The notes under the pieces are model-generated. The model did not search any database and was not told the origin of the DNA. It worked only from the letters and a program-made list of their open reading frames with translations. Both the position numbers and the translations under genes were made by a program. Shown here in pieces: positions 1 through 7,824 of a stretch of DNA of 64,000 nucleotides. The stretch is from Actinomycetes bacterium (GTDB lineage Bacteria; Actinomycetota; Acidimicrobiia; Acidimicrobiales; Microtrichaceae). The first letter of the stretch is position 1; every line of letters begins with the position of its first letter. Location of the stretch: assembly GCA_024222295.1 (NCBI GenBank), contig JAAEPF010000002.1, forward strand, positions 186,001 to 250,000, written 5' to 3'.

Positions 1-1
1 C

Positions 2-640
2 TCGCACTTCTGTGAAGTGTTCTTCACCGATGCACGGATCCCCGGAGATGCCTTGCTGGGCGGAGAGGGTGAAGGATGGCGGCTGGCCACGCTGACCCTC
101 GGCAATGAGCGGGTCACGTTGTCCCACGGTGGCCTGCTCTGGGGCATGGGCCCCACGGGCGAAGAAGTGCTCGACGCCGCCATCGCGTTGGCCCGGTCGG
201 GTGTGCGCAGCGACGGCGCTCCCAACGCGATGGCCGATCCGCGGTTGCGCCAGCAGTTCGCCCGGCTCTACACCGACGCCTTCATCCTCGACCGACTCGC
301 CGAGAAGGTCCGCGCAGTCGCTGAGCGCGAAGGCCGGCCCGGTCCGGAGGCATCGCTCGAGAAGCTGCTCTCGGACCAGCACGGCCAGCGCCTCTACGAG
401 CTCCTGTTCGATCTCGGCGGTCCGGCCTCGATGCTTGCGGGCGGTGACAGCACATGGCCGGGGGCGGTTTCGGAGATCGCCCCCGAGCCTCTGGGCGCGG
501 GCCTGGGCGCCAGACACCAGAACCCGTGGCCCTGGGGTGCGTTGTTCTCTCGGGCCCTGACCATCGGCGGCGGCACGACCCAGGTGCAACGCAACATCAT
601 CGCCGAGCGCCTGCTGGGCCTTCCCCGCGAGCCGAGGTGA
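2..640 (+). CDS. Acyl-CoA dehydrogenase, C-terminal part (5' end outside window)
   Basis: The frame is open from the first bases, so the gene begins upstream and only about the last 212 residues are present. The fragment starts SHFCEVFFTDARIP, which matches the conserved strand and loop of the acyl-CoA dehydrogenase middle domain. It continues into an all-helical C-terminal domain and ends with GGGTTQVQRNIIAERLLG, the conserved FAD-contacting and tetramer segment of the family. These flavoenzymes introduce the alpha-beta double bond into acyl-CoA thioesters in fatty-acid or related acid catabolism. The next gene is a crotonase-family protein on the same strand 57 nt downstream, consistent with a small acyl-CoA catabolic operon. 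The substrate cannot be told from this fragment. Confidence 0.9.
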   Translation, partial: SHFCEVFFTDARIPGDALLGGEGEGWRLATLTLGNERVTLSHGGLLWGMGPTGEEVLDAAIALARSGVRSDGAPNAMADPRLRQQFARLYTDAFILDRLAEKVRAVAEREGRPGPEASLEKLLSDQHGQRLYELLFDLGGPASMLAGGDSTWPGAVSEIAPEPLGAGLGARHQNPWPWGALFSRALTIGGGTTQVQRNIIAERLLGLPREPR

Positions 641-697
641 CCCGGCCAGCCCGGTGGCAGCGCGACCGCACATGAGACCGTCAATGGAGACTCAGCC

Positions 698-1534
698 ATG
701 ACTGCACACGAACAACCGATCGAGTACCACGACTGGTCGACGCTGCGCTTCGAGCGGCTCGGAGGGGACACTCCGGAGGACCCCGGCGTGCTCGTAGTCA
801 CCATCGAACGTGCGGGCAGCGACCTGAACGCGGTCGACGAGGCTCTTCACGGCGAGTTGGCCGCCCTTTTCCGTCGGCTGCGCCGCGAGCGCACGGCCCG
901 AGCCGTGGTGTTGACCGGTTCCGGACGGGCATTCTGCGCGGGTGGCGACTTCGAGTGGTTCGAGACGCTCCGCTCGGTGGAGGTGCTCGATGAGCTACGC
1001 CTCGACGCCCGCCAGATCATCTGGGACCTGCTCGACGTCGAGGTGCCGATCGTGTGTGGCCTCAATGGCCACGCCATGGGCCTCGGAGCCTCGATCGCCC
1101 TCCTGTCGGACCTGGTGGTGATGGCCGACTCCGCACGGATCGGTGATCCGCACGTGAGTGTGGGCCTCGTGGCCGGTGACGGTGGCACGGTGATCTGGCC
1201 CGCCGCGGTCGGCCCGGCAAAGGCCAAGGAGCACCTGCTGCTCGGCGACCCGCTCGACGCCGAGTCGGCCGAGCGGGTCGGGCTGGTCAACCGCGTGGTG
1301 CCTGCGGGTGACGTGCTGGAGGAGTCCCTGGCGCTGGCGAAGCGCCTTGCAGCGCAACCGCCATTGGCCGTTCGCTACACGAAGCTGGCGGTCAACCAGC
1401 AGCTCCGCGCGGCGTTGCTGGCATCGTTCGACACCTCCACGGCGCTGGAGCTCACCACATTCCAGTCCGCCGACCACGCCGAGGCGGTCGACGCGATGCG
1501 CAACAAGCGCACCCCCCGCTTCGAGGGCCGCTGA
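698..1534 (+). CDS. Enoyl-CoA hydratase/isomerase (crotonase) family protein
   Basis: A 278-residue crotonase-fold protein. Both oxyanion-hole segments are visible: GSGRAFCAGGDFEW (about residues 74-87) and LNGHAMGLGASIALLSD (about 122-138). In classical enoyl-CoA hydratases the following helix carries the first catalytic glutamate in a PE motif. Here the equivalent reads DPHVSVGL, with His at about 152, while the second glutamate position (KEHLLLGD, about 178) is kept. The reaction may therefore not be simple hydration; isomerase, hydrolase or other crotonase chemistry is possible. GGAG lies about 13 nt before the ATG. It follows an acyl-CoA dehydrogenase, suggesting acyl-CoA catabolism. Confidence 0.85.
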   Translation: MTAHEQPIEYHDWSTLRFERLGGDTPEDPGVLVVTIERAGSDLNAVDEALHGELAALFRRLRRERTARAVVLTGSGRAFCAGGDFEWFETLRSVEVLDELRLDARQIIWDLLDVEVPIVCGLNGHAMGLGASIALLSDLVVMADSARIGDPHVSVGLVAGDGGTVIWPAAVGPAKAKEHLLLGDPLDAESAERVGLVNRVVPAGDVLEESLALAKRLAAQPPLAVRYTKLAVNQQLRAALLASFDTSTALELTTFQSADHAEAVDAMRNKRTPRFEGR

Positions 1535-1541
1535 CAGCGCT

Positions 1542-1630
1542 GTGCACCGCCACTCGAGTTTGTTTCCCGAGTAGCTCCGCGTCGATGCGACGCTGAATCA
1601 CTCGGGAAACGAACTTGAGTGGTCCAGCAC
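1542..1630. repeat. Symmetric palindromic element, copy 1
   Basis: This 89-nt element in the 311-nt gap before gatC can fold into one long hairpin. GTGC (1542-1545) pairs with GCAC (1627-1630). After a 5x5 internal loop, a 22-bp stem (1551-1572 with 1600-1621, two G-U pairs, no mismatch) leads to a 6x6 loop and an inner hairpin GCGTCG-ATG-CGACGC (1579-1593). A second copy with identical spacing and compensatory base changes lies at 32836-32930. There is no U tract, so it is not an ordinary terminator. I see nothing else in the rest of this gap except a possible gatC promoter. A non-autonomous mobile element, a REP-like sequence or a structured RNA are all possible. Confidence 0.8.
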
Positions 1631-1829
1631 GAGTCGAGCCTCCACCTCGTAGCGTCTCTCATCGAGCGCATCCACCAGACGGGTGCCCACGAGCACGGTC
1701 GCGGCGAGCGAGACAGATCGAGGCCATCCAGCACGGTGCGTCCGCCGCGTCGGACTTCCACACCGTCCAGCCCGAATAAGCGGGCCACGCCCGGAATCTA
1801 CCGCTGAGGCCACACGGCACCATCGGCGG

Positions 1830-1835
1830 TACGAT
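1830..1835 (+). promoter_or_regulatory. Candidate -10 box of gatCAB
   Basis: TACGAT lies 10 nt before the gatC ATG. If used, the transcript would start only a few bases before the start codon. No clear -35 hexamer is visible. Confidence 0.35.
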
Positions 1836-1845
1836 CACCGGCGCC

Positions 1846-2169
1846 ATGAGCGAACCAAACACCCAAGACGGACCCTCGATCACCGAGGCCGAGGTGGCCA
1901 AGGTGGCGAAGCTCGCACGCCTGTCCCTCAGCTCCGAGGAGCTCGACCGCTTCACACACCAGCTGGCCGACATCCTGGGCCACGCCGCCGACATGGAGGC
2001 GTTCGACCTGGACGACGTCGAGCCGATGGCGCGCCCCATCCCGCTGGCCAACGTGATGCGGGCCGACGAGCCCGCCACACCGCTCGACCGTGCAGAGGTG
2101 CTCGCCTCGGCGCCTGTGGTGGAGGACCACCAGTTCCGGGTTCCGCCGTCGTTCGGGGAGGAGTCGTGA
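1846..2169 (+). CDS. gatC: Aspartyl/glutamyl-tRNA amidotransferase subunit C
   Basis: A 107-residue protein with the usual GatC pattern: the N-terminal helix ITEAEVAKVAKLARLSLS, then helical residues and an extended C-terminal tail with the typical MRADEP segment (LANVMRADEPATPLDRAEVL, about residues 66-85). GatC is the small structural subunit that wraps GatA and GatB in the GatCAB complex. That complex converts Glu-tRNA(Gln), and often Asp-tRNA(Asn), to the correctly amidated form. Its stop overlaps the gatA start (GTGA), so the operon order is gatC-gatA-gatB with tight translational coupling. The window also carries a GluRS gene and tRNA-Gln, the other parts of this route. Confidence 0.95.
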   Translation: MSEPNTQDGPSITEAEVAKVAKLARLSLSSEELDRFTHQLADILGHAADMEAFDLDDVEPMARPIPLANVMRADEPATPLDRAEVLASAPVVEDHQFRVPPSFGEES

Positions 2170-3641
2170 GCGGCGTGCCGAGCGGACTCGCATCTGCTGT
2201 CGACATCGTCGCAGCAGTGCGTGCCGGCGAGACGACTGCGACCGATGTGCTCGAGGAACACCTCGAGCGCATCTCCGAAGACGAAGACACGGTCAATGCC
2301 TTCAACCTCGTCACCGAGGAGGCGGCCCGGGCCGCGGCCGAGCGGGTCGATGCCGCGGTCGCCGCCGGAGACGACCCCGGTGTGCTGGCCGGAGTGCCGG
2401 TCGCTCTGAAGGACAACCTGTGCACCAGAGGGGTGCCGACGACATGCTCGTCGAGGATCCTCGAGGGTTGGGTGCCGCCCTATGACGCCACCGTCGTGCA
2501 GCGCCTGGCGGAGGAGGGTGCGCTGATGGTTGGCAAGACCAACATGGACGAGTTCGCCATGGGCTCCTCCACGGAGAACTCGGCTTTCGGCCCCACCCGC
2601 AACCCACACGACACCGACAGGGTGCCGGGTGGATCCTCGGGCGGGTCCGCGGCGGCGGTCACAGCCGGCTTCGCCGGTCTGTCACTCGGCTCGGACACCG
2701 GCGGCTCGATCCGCCAGCCTGCGTCGCTGTGCGGGGTCGTGGGCATGAAGCCCACCTATGGCCTCGTGTCGCGACTCGGCCTGATCGCGTTCGGCAGCTC
2801 GCTCGACCAGATCGGCCCGTTCGCCCGCAGCGTCGCCGACGCAGCGTTGCTGCTCGAGGCCATCGGCGGACACGACGTGGGGGACTCCACGTCGCTGCCC
2901 AACGCAGTGCCGGACCTCTCCGGCCAGCTGGATGCCGGCGTTGACGGCATGCGTGTCGGCCTCATCACCGAGATGATGGGTGAGGGCATCGAGGCCGACG
3001 TCGTTGCGCGGACCCGCGCAGCTGCAGAGGCGCTGACCGCTGCCGGCGCCACGGTCGAGGAAGTCTCCGTTCCGGCGGTCACCCTCGGCCTCTCGGCCTA
3101 CTACCTCGTGGCACCTGCCGAGGCGTCCTCCAACCTCGCCCGCTACGACGGTGTGCGATACGGCAACCGGGTGGACGGGCCGACCACAGGCGAGATGATG
3201 GAGGCGACCCGGACCGCCGGCTTCGGCGACGAGGTGAAGCGTCGCATCATGCTCGGCACCTATGCCCTCTCAGCGGGCTACTACGACGCCTTCTACGGCA
3301 AGGCTCTGAAGGTTCGCACGCTCACCCGCAACGACTTCGACGCCGCATACGAGAGCTTCGACCTGCTCCTGTCGCCCACCGCGCCGAGCACGGCGTTCGC
3401 CCTTGGTGACAAGACCGAGGATCCACTGGCGATGTACATGAACGACCTCTGCACGATCCCTTCCAACCTGGCAGGGCATCCCGCGATCTCGGTGCCGTTC
3501 GGCACCGGCGACGACGGCCTGCCAGTGGGCGTGCAGGTGCTGGCACCGGCGCTCGGCGAGGTGCCCATGTTCCGGGCGGCCCGGGTTCTGGAGGCGGCGG
3601 CGAACGATGAAGCAGCCGCCAGCGCGGGAGGTGCGTCGTGA
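2166..3641 (+). CDS. gatA: Glu-tRNA(Gln)/Asp-tRNA(Asn) amidotransferase subunit A
   Basis: The amidase-signature subunit, 491 residues. It hydrolyses glutamine and passes ammonia to GatB. The Ser-cisSer-Lys triad is visible: Lys82 in VALKDN, Ser157 in PGGSSGGSAAAV and Ser181 in SDTGGSIRQPA. I chose the GTG at 2166 because it overlaps the gatC stop, and homology to GatA N-termini begins there (helix SAVDIVAAVRAGETTATDV). The open frame extends much further upstream, but that part runs across gatC in another frame and has no GatA character. The stop overlaps the gatB start. Confidence 0.95.
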   Translation: MSGVPSGLASAVDIVAAVRAGETTATDVLEEHLERISEDEDTVNAFNLVTEEAARAAAERVDAAVAAGDDPGVLAGVPVALKDNLCTRGVPTTCSSRILEGWVPPYDATVVQRLAEEGALMVGKTNMDEFAMGSSTENSAFGPTRNPHDTDRVPGGSSGGSAAAVTAGFAGLSLGSDTGGSIRQPASLCGVVGMKPTYGLVSRLGLIAFGSSLDQIGPFARSVADAALLLEAIGGHDVGDSTSLPNAVPDLSGQLDAGVDGMRVGLITEMMGEGIEADVVARTRAAAEALTAAGATVEEVSVPAVTLGLSAYYLVAPAEASSNLARYDGVRYGNRVDGPTTGEMMEATRTAGFGDEVKRRIMLGTYALSAGYYDAFYGKALKVRTLTRNDFDAAYESFDLLLSPTAPSTAFALGDKTEDPLAMYMNDLCTIPSNLAGHPAISVPFGTGDDGLPVGVQVLAPALGEVPMFRAARVLEAAANDEAAASAGGAS

Positions 3642-5056
3642 GCATCGACCTCGACAAGTGGGAGATGGTGATCGGCCTCGAGGTGCACGCCGAGCTAGCC
3701 ACACGCACGAAGCTGTTCTCGTCGGCCGCCAACGAGTTCGGCGGCGACCCCAACACCAACATCGACCCGTTCACGCTCGGGCTGCCGGGCTCGCTGCCGG
3801 TGCTCAACGAGCAGGCGGTGGAGCTGGCCATAAGGGTGGGTCTGGCCCTCGGCAGCACCGTGTCGCCGAGCACCTTCGCGCGGAAGAACTACTTCTACCC
3901 GGACCTGCCGAAGGACTACCAGATCTCCCAGTTCGACCGTCCGATCGACGTCGGCGGCTCCCTCGAGCTGCCCTCGGGCAAGGTGATCGGCATCGAGCGG
4001 GCCCACCTCGAGGAGGACACCGGCAAGTCGACCCACGTCGGCGGTGGCGGTCGCATCCACGACGCCGGGCATTCCACGATCGACTACAACCGCGCCGGCG
4101 TGCCGCTGCTCGAGATCGTCGGTAGGCCCGACATCCGCAACGCCGAGGAAGCGAAGGCGTACGTGACCGAGCTGCGGGCGATCCTCGTGGCGGTGGGTGC
4201 GTCCGACGGCAAGATGGAAGAGGGCTCGTTGCGGGTCGACTGCAACGTGTCGGTGCGGCGCCGTGGCGAAGAGGAGCTCGGGACGCGCTGCGAGATCAAG
4301 AATGTCAACTCCCTGCGCAGCCTCGGCCGCGCCATCGAGTACGAGGCGGCTCGCCAGGTCGACCTGATCGAGGCGGGGGACCGGGTGCAACAGCAGACCC
4401 GGCACTGGAATGAGGACGACGGCCGTACCCACAAGCTGCGTTCCAAGGAGGAGGCCGACGACTACCGGTACTTTCCGGAGCCGGACCTGGTTGAGGTCGA
4501 CCCCGGCCAGGAGTGGATCGACCGGGTGGCCGCCGCGCTGCCGGTGCTCCCTGCGGCTCGCCGCCACAGGCTTGCGGAGGCCACCGGTGCAGAACTCGAA
4601 CAGACCGCGCTGGTCGTGGAGCGCGGGCTGGAGGAGCTGTGCCTGGCCGCGATCGAGGCTGGGGCTGATCCCGTCCGCACTCTCACCCACGCACAACACA
4701 ATCTGTCCGATGAGAGGGCAATCGGGCTCGACCCGGCGATGCTGGCGAAGCTCGTCGGCATGGAACTCGACGGCGCCCTGACCGCTACGCAGGCCAAGAC
4801 GGTGCTGGCCGAGATGGTCGACGGGGGAACCGACCCGGAGGCGATTGCCGCCGACAAGGGGTTCGAGGCGATGGACTCCTCTGAGCTCGAGGGGATCGTG
4901 GACGGCCTGATCGAGTCCAACCCCGATGAGTGGCAGCGCTTCTGTGACGGCGACACCAAGGTGACCGGCTTCTTCGTCGGCCAGGTGATGAAGGCCACGA
5001 AGGGCCAGGCCGACGGCAAGGCTGTCAACAAGCTGCTCAACGACCGCAAGGGCTGA
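3638..5056 (+). CDS. gatB: Glu-tRNA(Gln)/Asp-tRNA(Asn) amidotransferase subunit B
   Basis: A 472-residue GatB, the kinase and transamidase subunit that phosphorylates the misacylated tRNA and binds its 3' end. It starts with the family signature WEMVIGLEVHAEL. Further signatures are YFYPDLPKDYQISQ (about residues 86-99), the cradle motif HLEEDTGKSTH (about 120-130), DYNRAGVPLLEIV, and a helical YqeY-type tail in the last 150 residues. The GTG start overlaps the gatA stop as GTGA. It is the third and last gene of gatCAB; the TauE-type gene follows 25 nt later and may be read through. Confidence 0.96.
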   Translation: MSIDLDKWEMVIGLEVHAELATRTKLFSSAANEFGGDPNTNIDPFTLGLPGSLPVLNEQAVELAIRVGLALGSTVSPSTFARKNYFYPDLPKDYQISQFDRPIDVGGSLELPSGKVIGIERAHLEEDTGKSTHVGGGGRIHDAGHSTIDYNRAGVPLLEIVGRPDIRNAEEAKAYVTELRAILVAVGASDGKMEEGSLRVDCNVSVRRRGEEELGTRCEIKNVNSLRSLGRAIEYEAARQVDLIEAGDRVQQQTRHWNEDDGRTHKLRSKEEADDYRYFPEPDLVEVDPGQEWIDRVAAALPVLPAARRHRLAEATGAELEQTALVVERGLEELCLAAIEAGADPVRTLTHAQHNLSDERAIGLDPAMLAKLVGMELDGALTATQAKTVLAEMVDGGTDPEAIAADKGFEAMDSSELEGIVDGLIESNPDEWQRFCDGDTKVTGFFVGQVMKATKGQADGKAVNKLLNDRKG

Positions 5057-5081
5057 AGGGCAGCACCCGCCTGCACCTCCC

Positions 5082-5819
5082 ATGACCCCCTCTGTAGGTG
5101 CGCTCGTGGTGGTGGCTGTCGCCGTGTTCACCGGCGCGGCGCTCAATGCGCTGTCGGGGTTCGGGTTCGCCCTGGTGACGGTGCCGATCATGGCTCTGGT
5201 GGTTGGCCCCAAGGAGGCGGTGGTGCTGTCAGCCATCGTCGGGTTGCTGTCCAACTCCGGGGTGGCCATCCGCTACCGCGACGACACCGACCGGCCGATG
5301 GCGGGGCGCCTGCTGGCGGGGTCGATGGTCGGCATGCCGCTCGGATTGCTGGTGCTCGATGCCGTGCCCGAGGATCCGCTCAAGGTTGCCATCGCCGTCG
5401 TCGTGCTGCTGACTGCCGCCGCCCTCGCTTCGGGCTGGACCCCACCGCCGCCCAACCGTGCCGCGGATGTGGGCGCCGGATTCCTGAGCGGTGTGCTCAA
5501 TACCTCGATCGGCATCAGTGGGCCGCCCGTGGTCCTGCTGCTGCAGGCTCACAAGGTGACCAAAGGGCCGTTCCGGGCCACCACAGCGACGCTGTTCGCC
5601 GTTGCCGGAGTTGTGGCCCTGGTGCTGTTCGGCATCGCCGGCCAGTACAACCGCTCGGTGCTGGTGGCAGCGGCTGTCGCCCTCCCTGCCTGGCCGCTCG
5701 GGTGGCTAGTGGGTGCCGCCGTGCACCGACGGGTGCCCGAGGAGCGCTTCCGGGTACTGGTGCTGGTGCTGATAGTCGTGACTGCGTCGCTCACGCTGGG
5801 CGGGGCCATCCGGGGCTGA
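5082..5819 (+). CDS. TauE/SafE family membrane transporter
   Basis: A very hydrophobic 245-residue protein with about seven to eight membrane segments. It shows the internal repeat of the TauE/SafE (sulfite/organosulfonate exporter) family: N-terminal GAALNALSGFGFALVTVPIM and a second half with FLSGVLNTSIGISGPPVVLL. Family members move small anions such as sulfite, sulfonates or sulfoacetate out of the cell, but the substrate cannot be predicted here and no sulfur genes adjoin. It lies 25 nt after gatB, probably as a bystander in the same transcript. The start is the ATG at 5082; no strong ribosome-binding site is seen. Confidence 0.85.
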   Translation: MTPSVGALVVVAVAVFTGAALNALSGFGFALVTVPIMALVVGPKEAVVLSAIVGLLSNSGVAIRYRDDTDRPMAGRLLAGSMVGMPLGLLVLDAVPEDPLKVAIAVVVLLTAAALASGWTPPPPNRAADVGAGFLSGVLNTSIGISGPPVVLLLQAHKVTKGPFRATTATLFAVAGVVALVLFGIAGQYNRSVLVAAAVALPAWPLGWLVGAAVHRRVPEERFRVLVLVLIVVTASLTLGGAIRG

Positions 5820-5939
5820 CGCACAGGGCGATTCCCCCAGTTGGCCGCTGGCGACTCGCGTCGACCCAGGGGGGCGTCCTACCATGGTTGCAGGGCAGCT
5901 CGGGGCTTACAGCTGCCGCAACGGGTTCCGAGGACTGAC

Positions 5940-6509
5940 ATGAGGGCGATGACACAGGGGAAGGCACGGGTACTGAAGCTGGCTTCGGCTGTGGTGGCCA
6001 CCGTGGTGCTGGCCAGCGCATGTGGCGGCGGTGGCACCCAGGAGATAGCCGGCGTTGATGAAGGCCTCGACGGACCCTTGCCGACCGCGCCCAGCGGTGC
6101 CGGTGGCGCGTCTGACGTGTTCACCGGTGATGTCGACGTCAACGACCTGATCCGTCGCATCGAGGCGCTCAACGAGGAATCCGACCTCTGCACCCTGCTC
6201 ACGGGCCAGGCGATGGCCGACCTCACCACCGCCGACATCAACCTTGCGAGCATCGCCTCCAACCCTGCTGCTGCGAGCCAGCTGTTCTCGTCGCTGGAGC
6301 GGGTATTCGCCCACATGATCGTGATTGCACCGGCGGAGGCCGTACCGCCGCTGACGACCCTGCAGGCCGTCTGGGCCGGCATGTCCGACATCGACATCCG
6401 TGCCGCCGATGCAGAGGCGACGGCTTCGCGGCTGCTGGCCAGTCCGGAGACGCAGGCCGCCAACGACGAGCTGGGCGAATGGGTGTCCGCCAACTGCGGA
6501 CCTGTCTAG
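5940..6509 (+). CDS. Putative lipoprotein of unknown function
   Basis: From the ATG at 5940 the protein is 189 residues. It has a basic N-terminus (MRAMTQGKARVLK), a hydrophobic stretch and the lipobox-like sequence VLASACGGGG, suggesting lipid attachment at Cys near residue 25. The mature part is acidic and mostly helical, with conserved-looking Cys pairs only at DLCTLL and ANCGPV, which could form one disulfide. I recognise no domain. The frame stays open upstream to about 5841, but that stretch is proline/arginine rich and would bury the signal peptide. The protein probably sits on the outer face of the membrane. Confidence 0.7.
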   Translation: MRAMTQGKARVLKLASAVVATVVLASACGGGGTQEIAGVDEGLDGPLPTAPSGAGGASDVFTGDVDVNDLIRRIEALNEESDLCTLLTGQAMADLTTADINLASIASNPAAASQLFSSLERVFAHMIVIAPAEAVPPLTTLQAVWAGMSDIDIRAADAEATASRLLASPETQAANDELGEWVSANCGPV

Positions 6510-6562
6510 AGCCTGCAGTACCGCTGCTGCGATTTCGTGCTCTGGTGGCGGCTGTGAGGCCG

Positions 6563-6568
6563 TAGCTT
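6563..6568 (+). promoter_or_regulatory. -10 box, leaderless start of the Eis-like gene
   Basis: TAGCTT ends 7 nt before the ATG at 6576 and there is no Shine-Dalgarno sequence. Transcription would start at or next to the A of the ATG. Confidence 0.5.
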
Positions 6569-6575
6569 GTCGGCC

Positions 6576-7811
6576 ATGGCGCTAGAGGTTCGCGAGATCA
6601 CCGAGGTCGACGACCTGCGCACAGCAGCGCGGACCGACCTGTTCTCGTTCGGCCGGGTCTTCGACGAGGGCTTCTTCGAGGAGACACTCGAGCTGCGGCG
6701 CACCACCACCTCGTACCTCGCCGAGATCGACGGCTCTCCCGCAGGTTCGTGCCTGGTGCACCCGTTCGACATCACACTGCCGGGAGGGACCTCGGTAGGC
6801 CTGTCGGGCATCGGAGATGTGGGCGTGCTGCCCTCGCACCGGCGCCGTGGCGTGCTCAGCACGATGATGGACCGGATGCTCGCGGATGGCGCTGCGGCGG
6901 GTCATGTGGCTGCCGGGCTGTATGCGAGCGAGCCGACCATCTATGGCCGTTTCGGCTTCGGTGCTGCCACGAGGGAGCTCAAGGTACGTATCGACACCCG
7001 GCGGGCTGCGATGCGTGCGGGTGCCCCGGTGGCCGACGGCGGCGTCGAGGTGATCCACCCCGAGGACCGCATCGACGTGCTGGAGCCGATTCATCGCAAG
7101 GCCATCACCCGTCGTCCGGGTGAGGTGTCGCGCAACCTGCAGCGCTGGATGCACCGGCTCGGGGGGTACGAGCATGAGCAGGGCAACCTGATGTGCCTGG
7201 CCCACCGCTCGCCGGCGGGCGGGTTGGATGCCTACGCGCTCTACGTCGTGCGTGCCGACTGGCGACCATCGGGCCCCGAGCACGAGCTGGAAGTGGTGGA
7301 GCTCTTCGGCCTCGACGCGGGAGCCGAGTTGGCGATGTGGCAGGCGGTGCTCCAGCTCGACCTGATCCGCACCGTTGTCGCCTGGATCCCGGGCGACGGG
7401 TTGCTGTTCGACGTGCTGGCGGACCGATGGGCCCCGGACAGCGTGGGTCAACATGACGGCCTGTGGTTGCGCCTGCTCGATGTGCCCGCCGCGCTGGCAG
7501 GGCGCACCTACCGCACGCAGACCGAGCTGGTCATCGACGTGGTCGACCACCGGCAACCATCCGGTGCGACCACCGCGGGCACCTGGCGGTTGGTCACGGA
7601 CGCGTCGGGGGCTGGTCGCATCGAGCGCAGCACGCAGGAGCCTGACCTGCGCCTGGGAGTGGCGGAGCTCGGGTCGGTCGTACTCGGCGGTGGTTCGCTT
7701 GCACGGTTGTCGGAGGCGGGTCGCGTCGAGGAGCTGGCCGATGGGGCGCTGCAGCGCGCCGATGCGGCGTTCGGTTGGTGGCCGTCGCCGTGGATCACGG
7801 AGTTCTTCTGA
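6576..7811 (+). CDS. Eis-like GNAT N-acetyltransferase
   Basis: A 411-residue protein with the architecture of the mycobacterial Eis family: two tandem GNAT folds followed by an SCP2-like domain. The first GNAT domain holds the acetyl-CoA loop VGVLPSHRRRGVLSTMM. It is followed by ASEPTIYGRFGFGAA, whose Tyr corresponds to the Eis general acid. The protein ends WITEFF, giving the terminal Phe carboxylate that acts as general base in Eis enzymes. Family members acetylate amines such as aminoglycosides or protein lysines; the natural substrate here is unknown. The ATG at 6576 is preferred over an in-frame TTG at 6567 because of the -10 spacing. Confidence 0.85.
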   Translation: MALEVREITEVDDLRTAARTDLFSFGRVFDEGFFEETLELRRTTTSYLAEIDGSPAGSCLVHPFDITLPGGTSVGLSGIGDVGVLPSHRRRGVLSTMMDRMLADGAAAGHVAAGLYASEPTIYGRFGFGAATRELKVRIDTRRAAMRAGAPVADGGVEVIHPEDRIDVLEPIHRKAITRRPGEVSRNLQRWMHRLGGYEHEQGNLMCLAHRSPAGGLDAYALYVVRADWRPSGPEHELEVVELFGLDAGAELAMWQAVLQLDLIRTVVAWIPGDGLLFDVLADRWAPDSVGQHDGLWLRLLDVPAALAGRTYRTQTELVIDVVDHRQPSGATTAGTWRLVTDASGAGRIERSTQEPDLRLGVAELGSVVLGGGSLARLSEAGRVEELADGALQRADAAFGWWPSPWITEFF

Positions 7812-7824
7812 CGGGCCGACCCGC

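Noticed and set aside
1551-1621. The palindromic element read as an intrinsic terminator of the crotonase gene
   Set aside because: There is no U tract on either strand, the symmetric internal loops are unusual for a terminator, and a second copy with the same spacing exists elsewhere.
3695-5269. A 524-codon minus-strand frame opposite gatB
   Set aside because: It lies fully antisense to a well-supported gatB and has the biased His/Leu/Arg/Val composition of a shadow frame.
5841-5939. Longer N-terminus for the lipoprotein ending at 6509
   Set aside because: It would place 33 Arg/Pro-rich residues before a good signal peptide and lipobox. ATG 5940 is more sensible.
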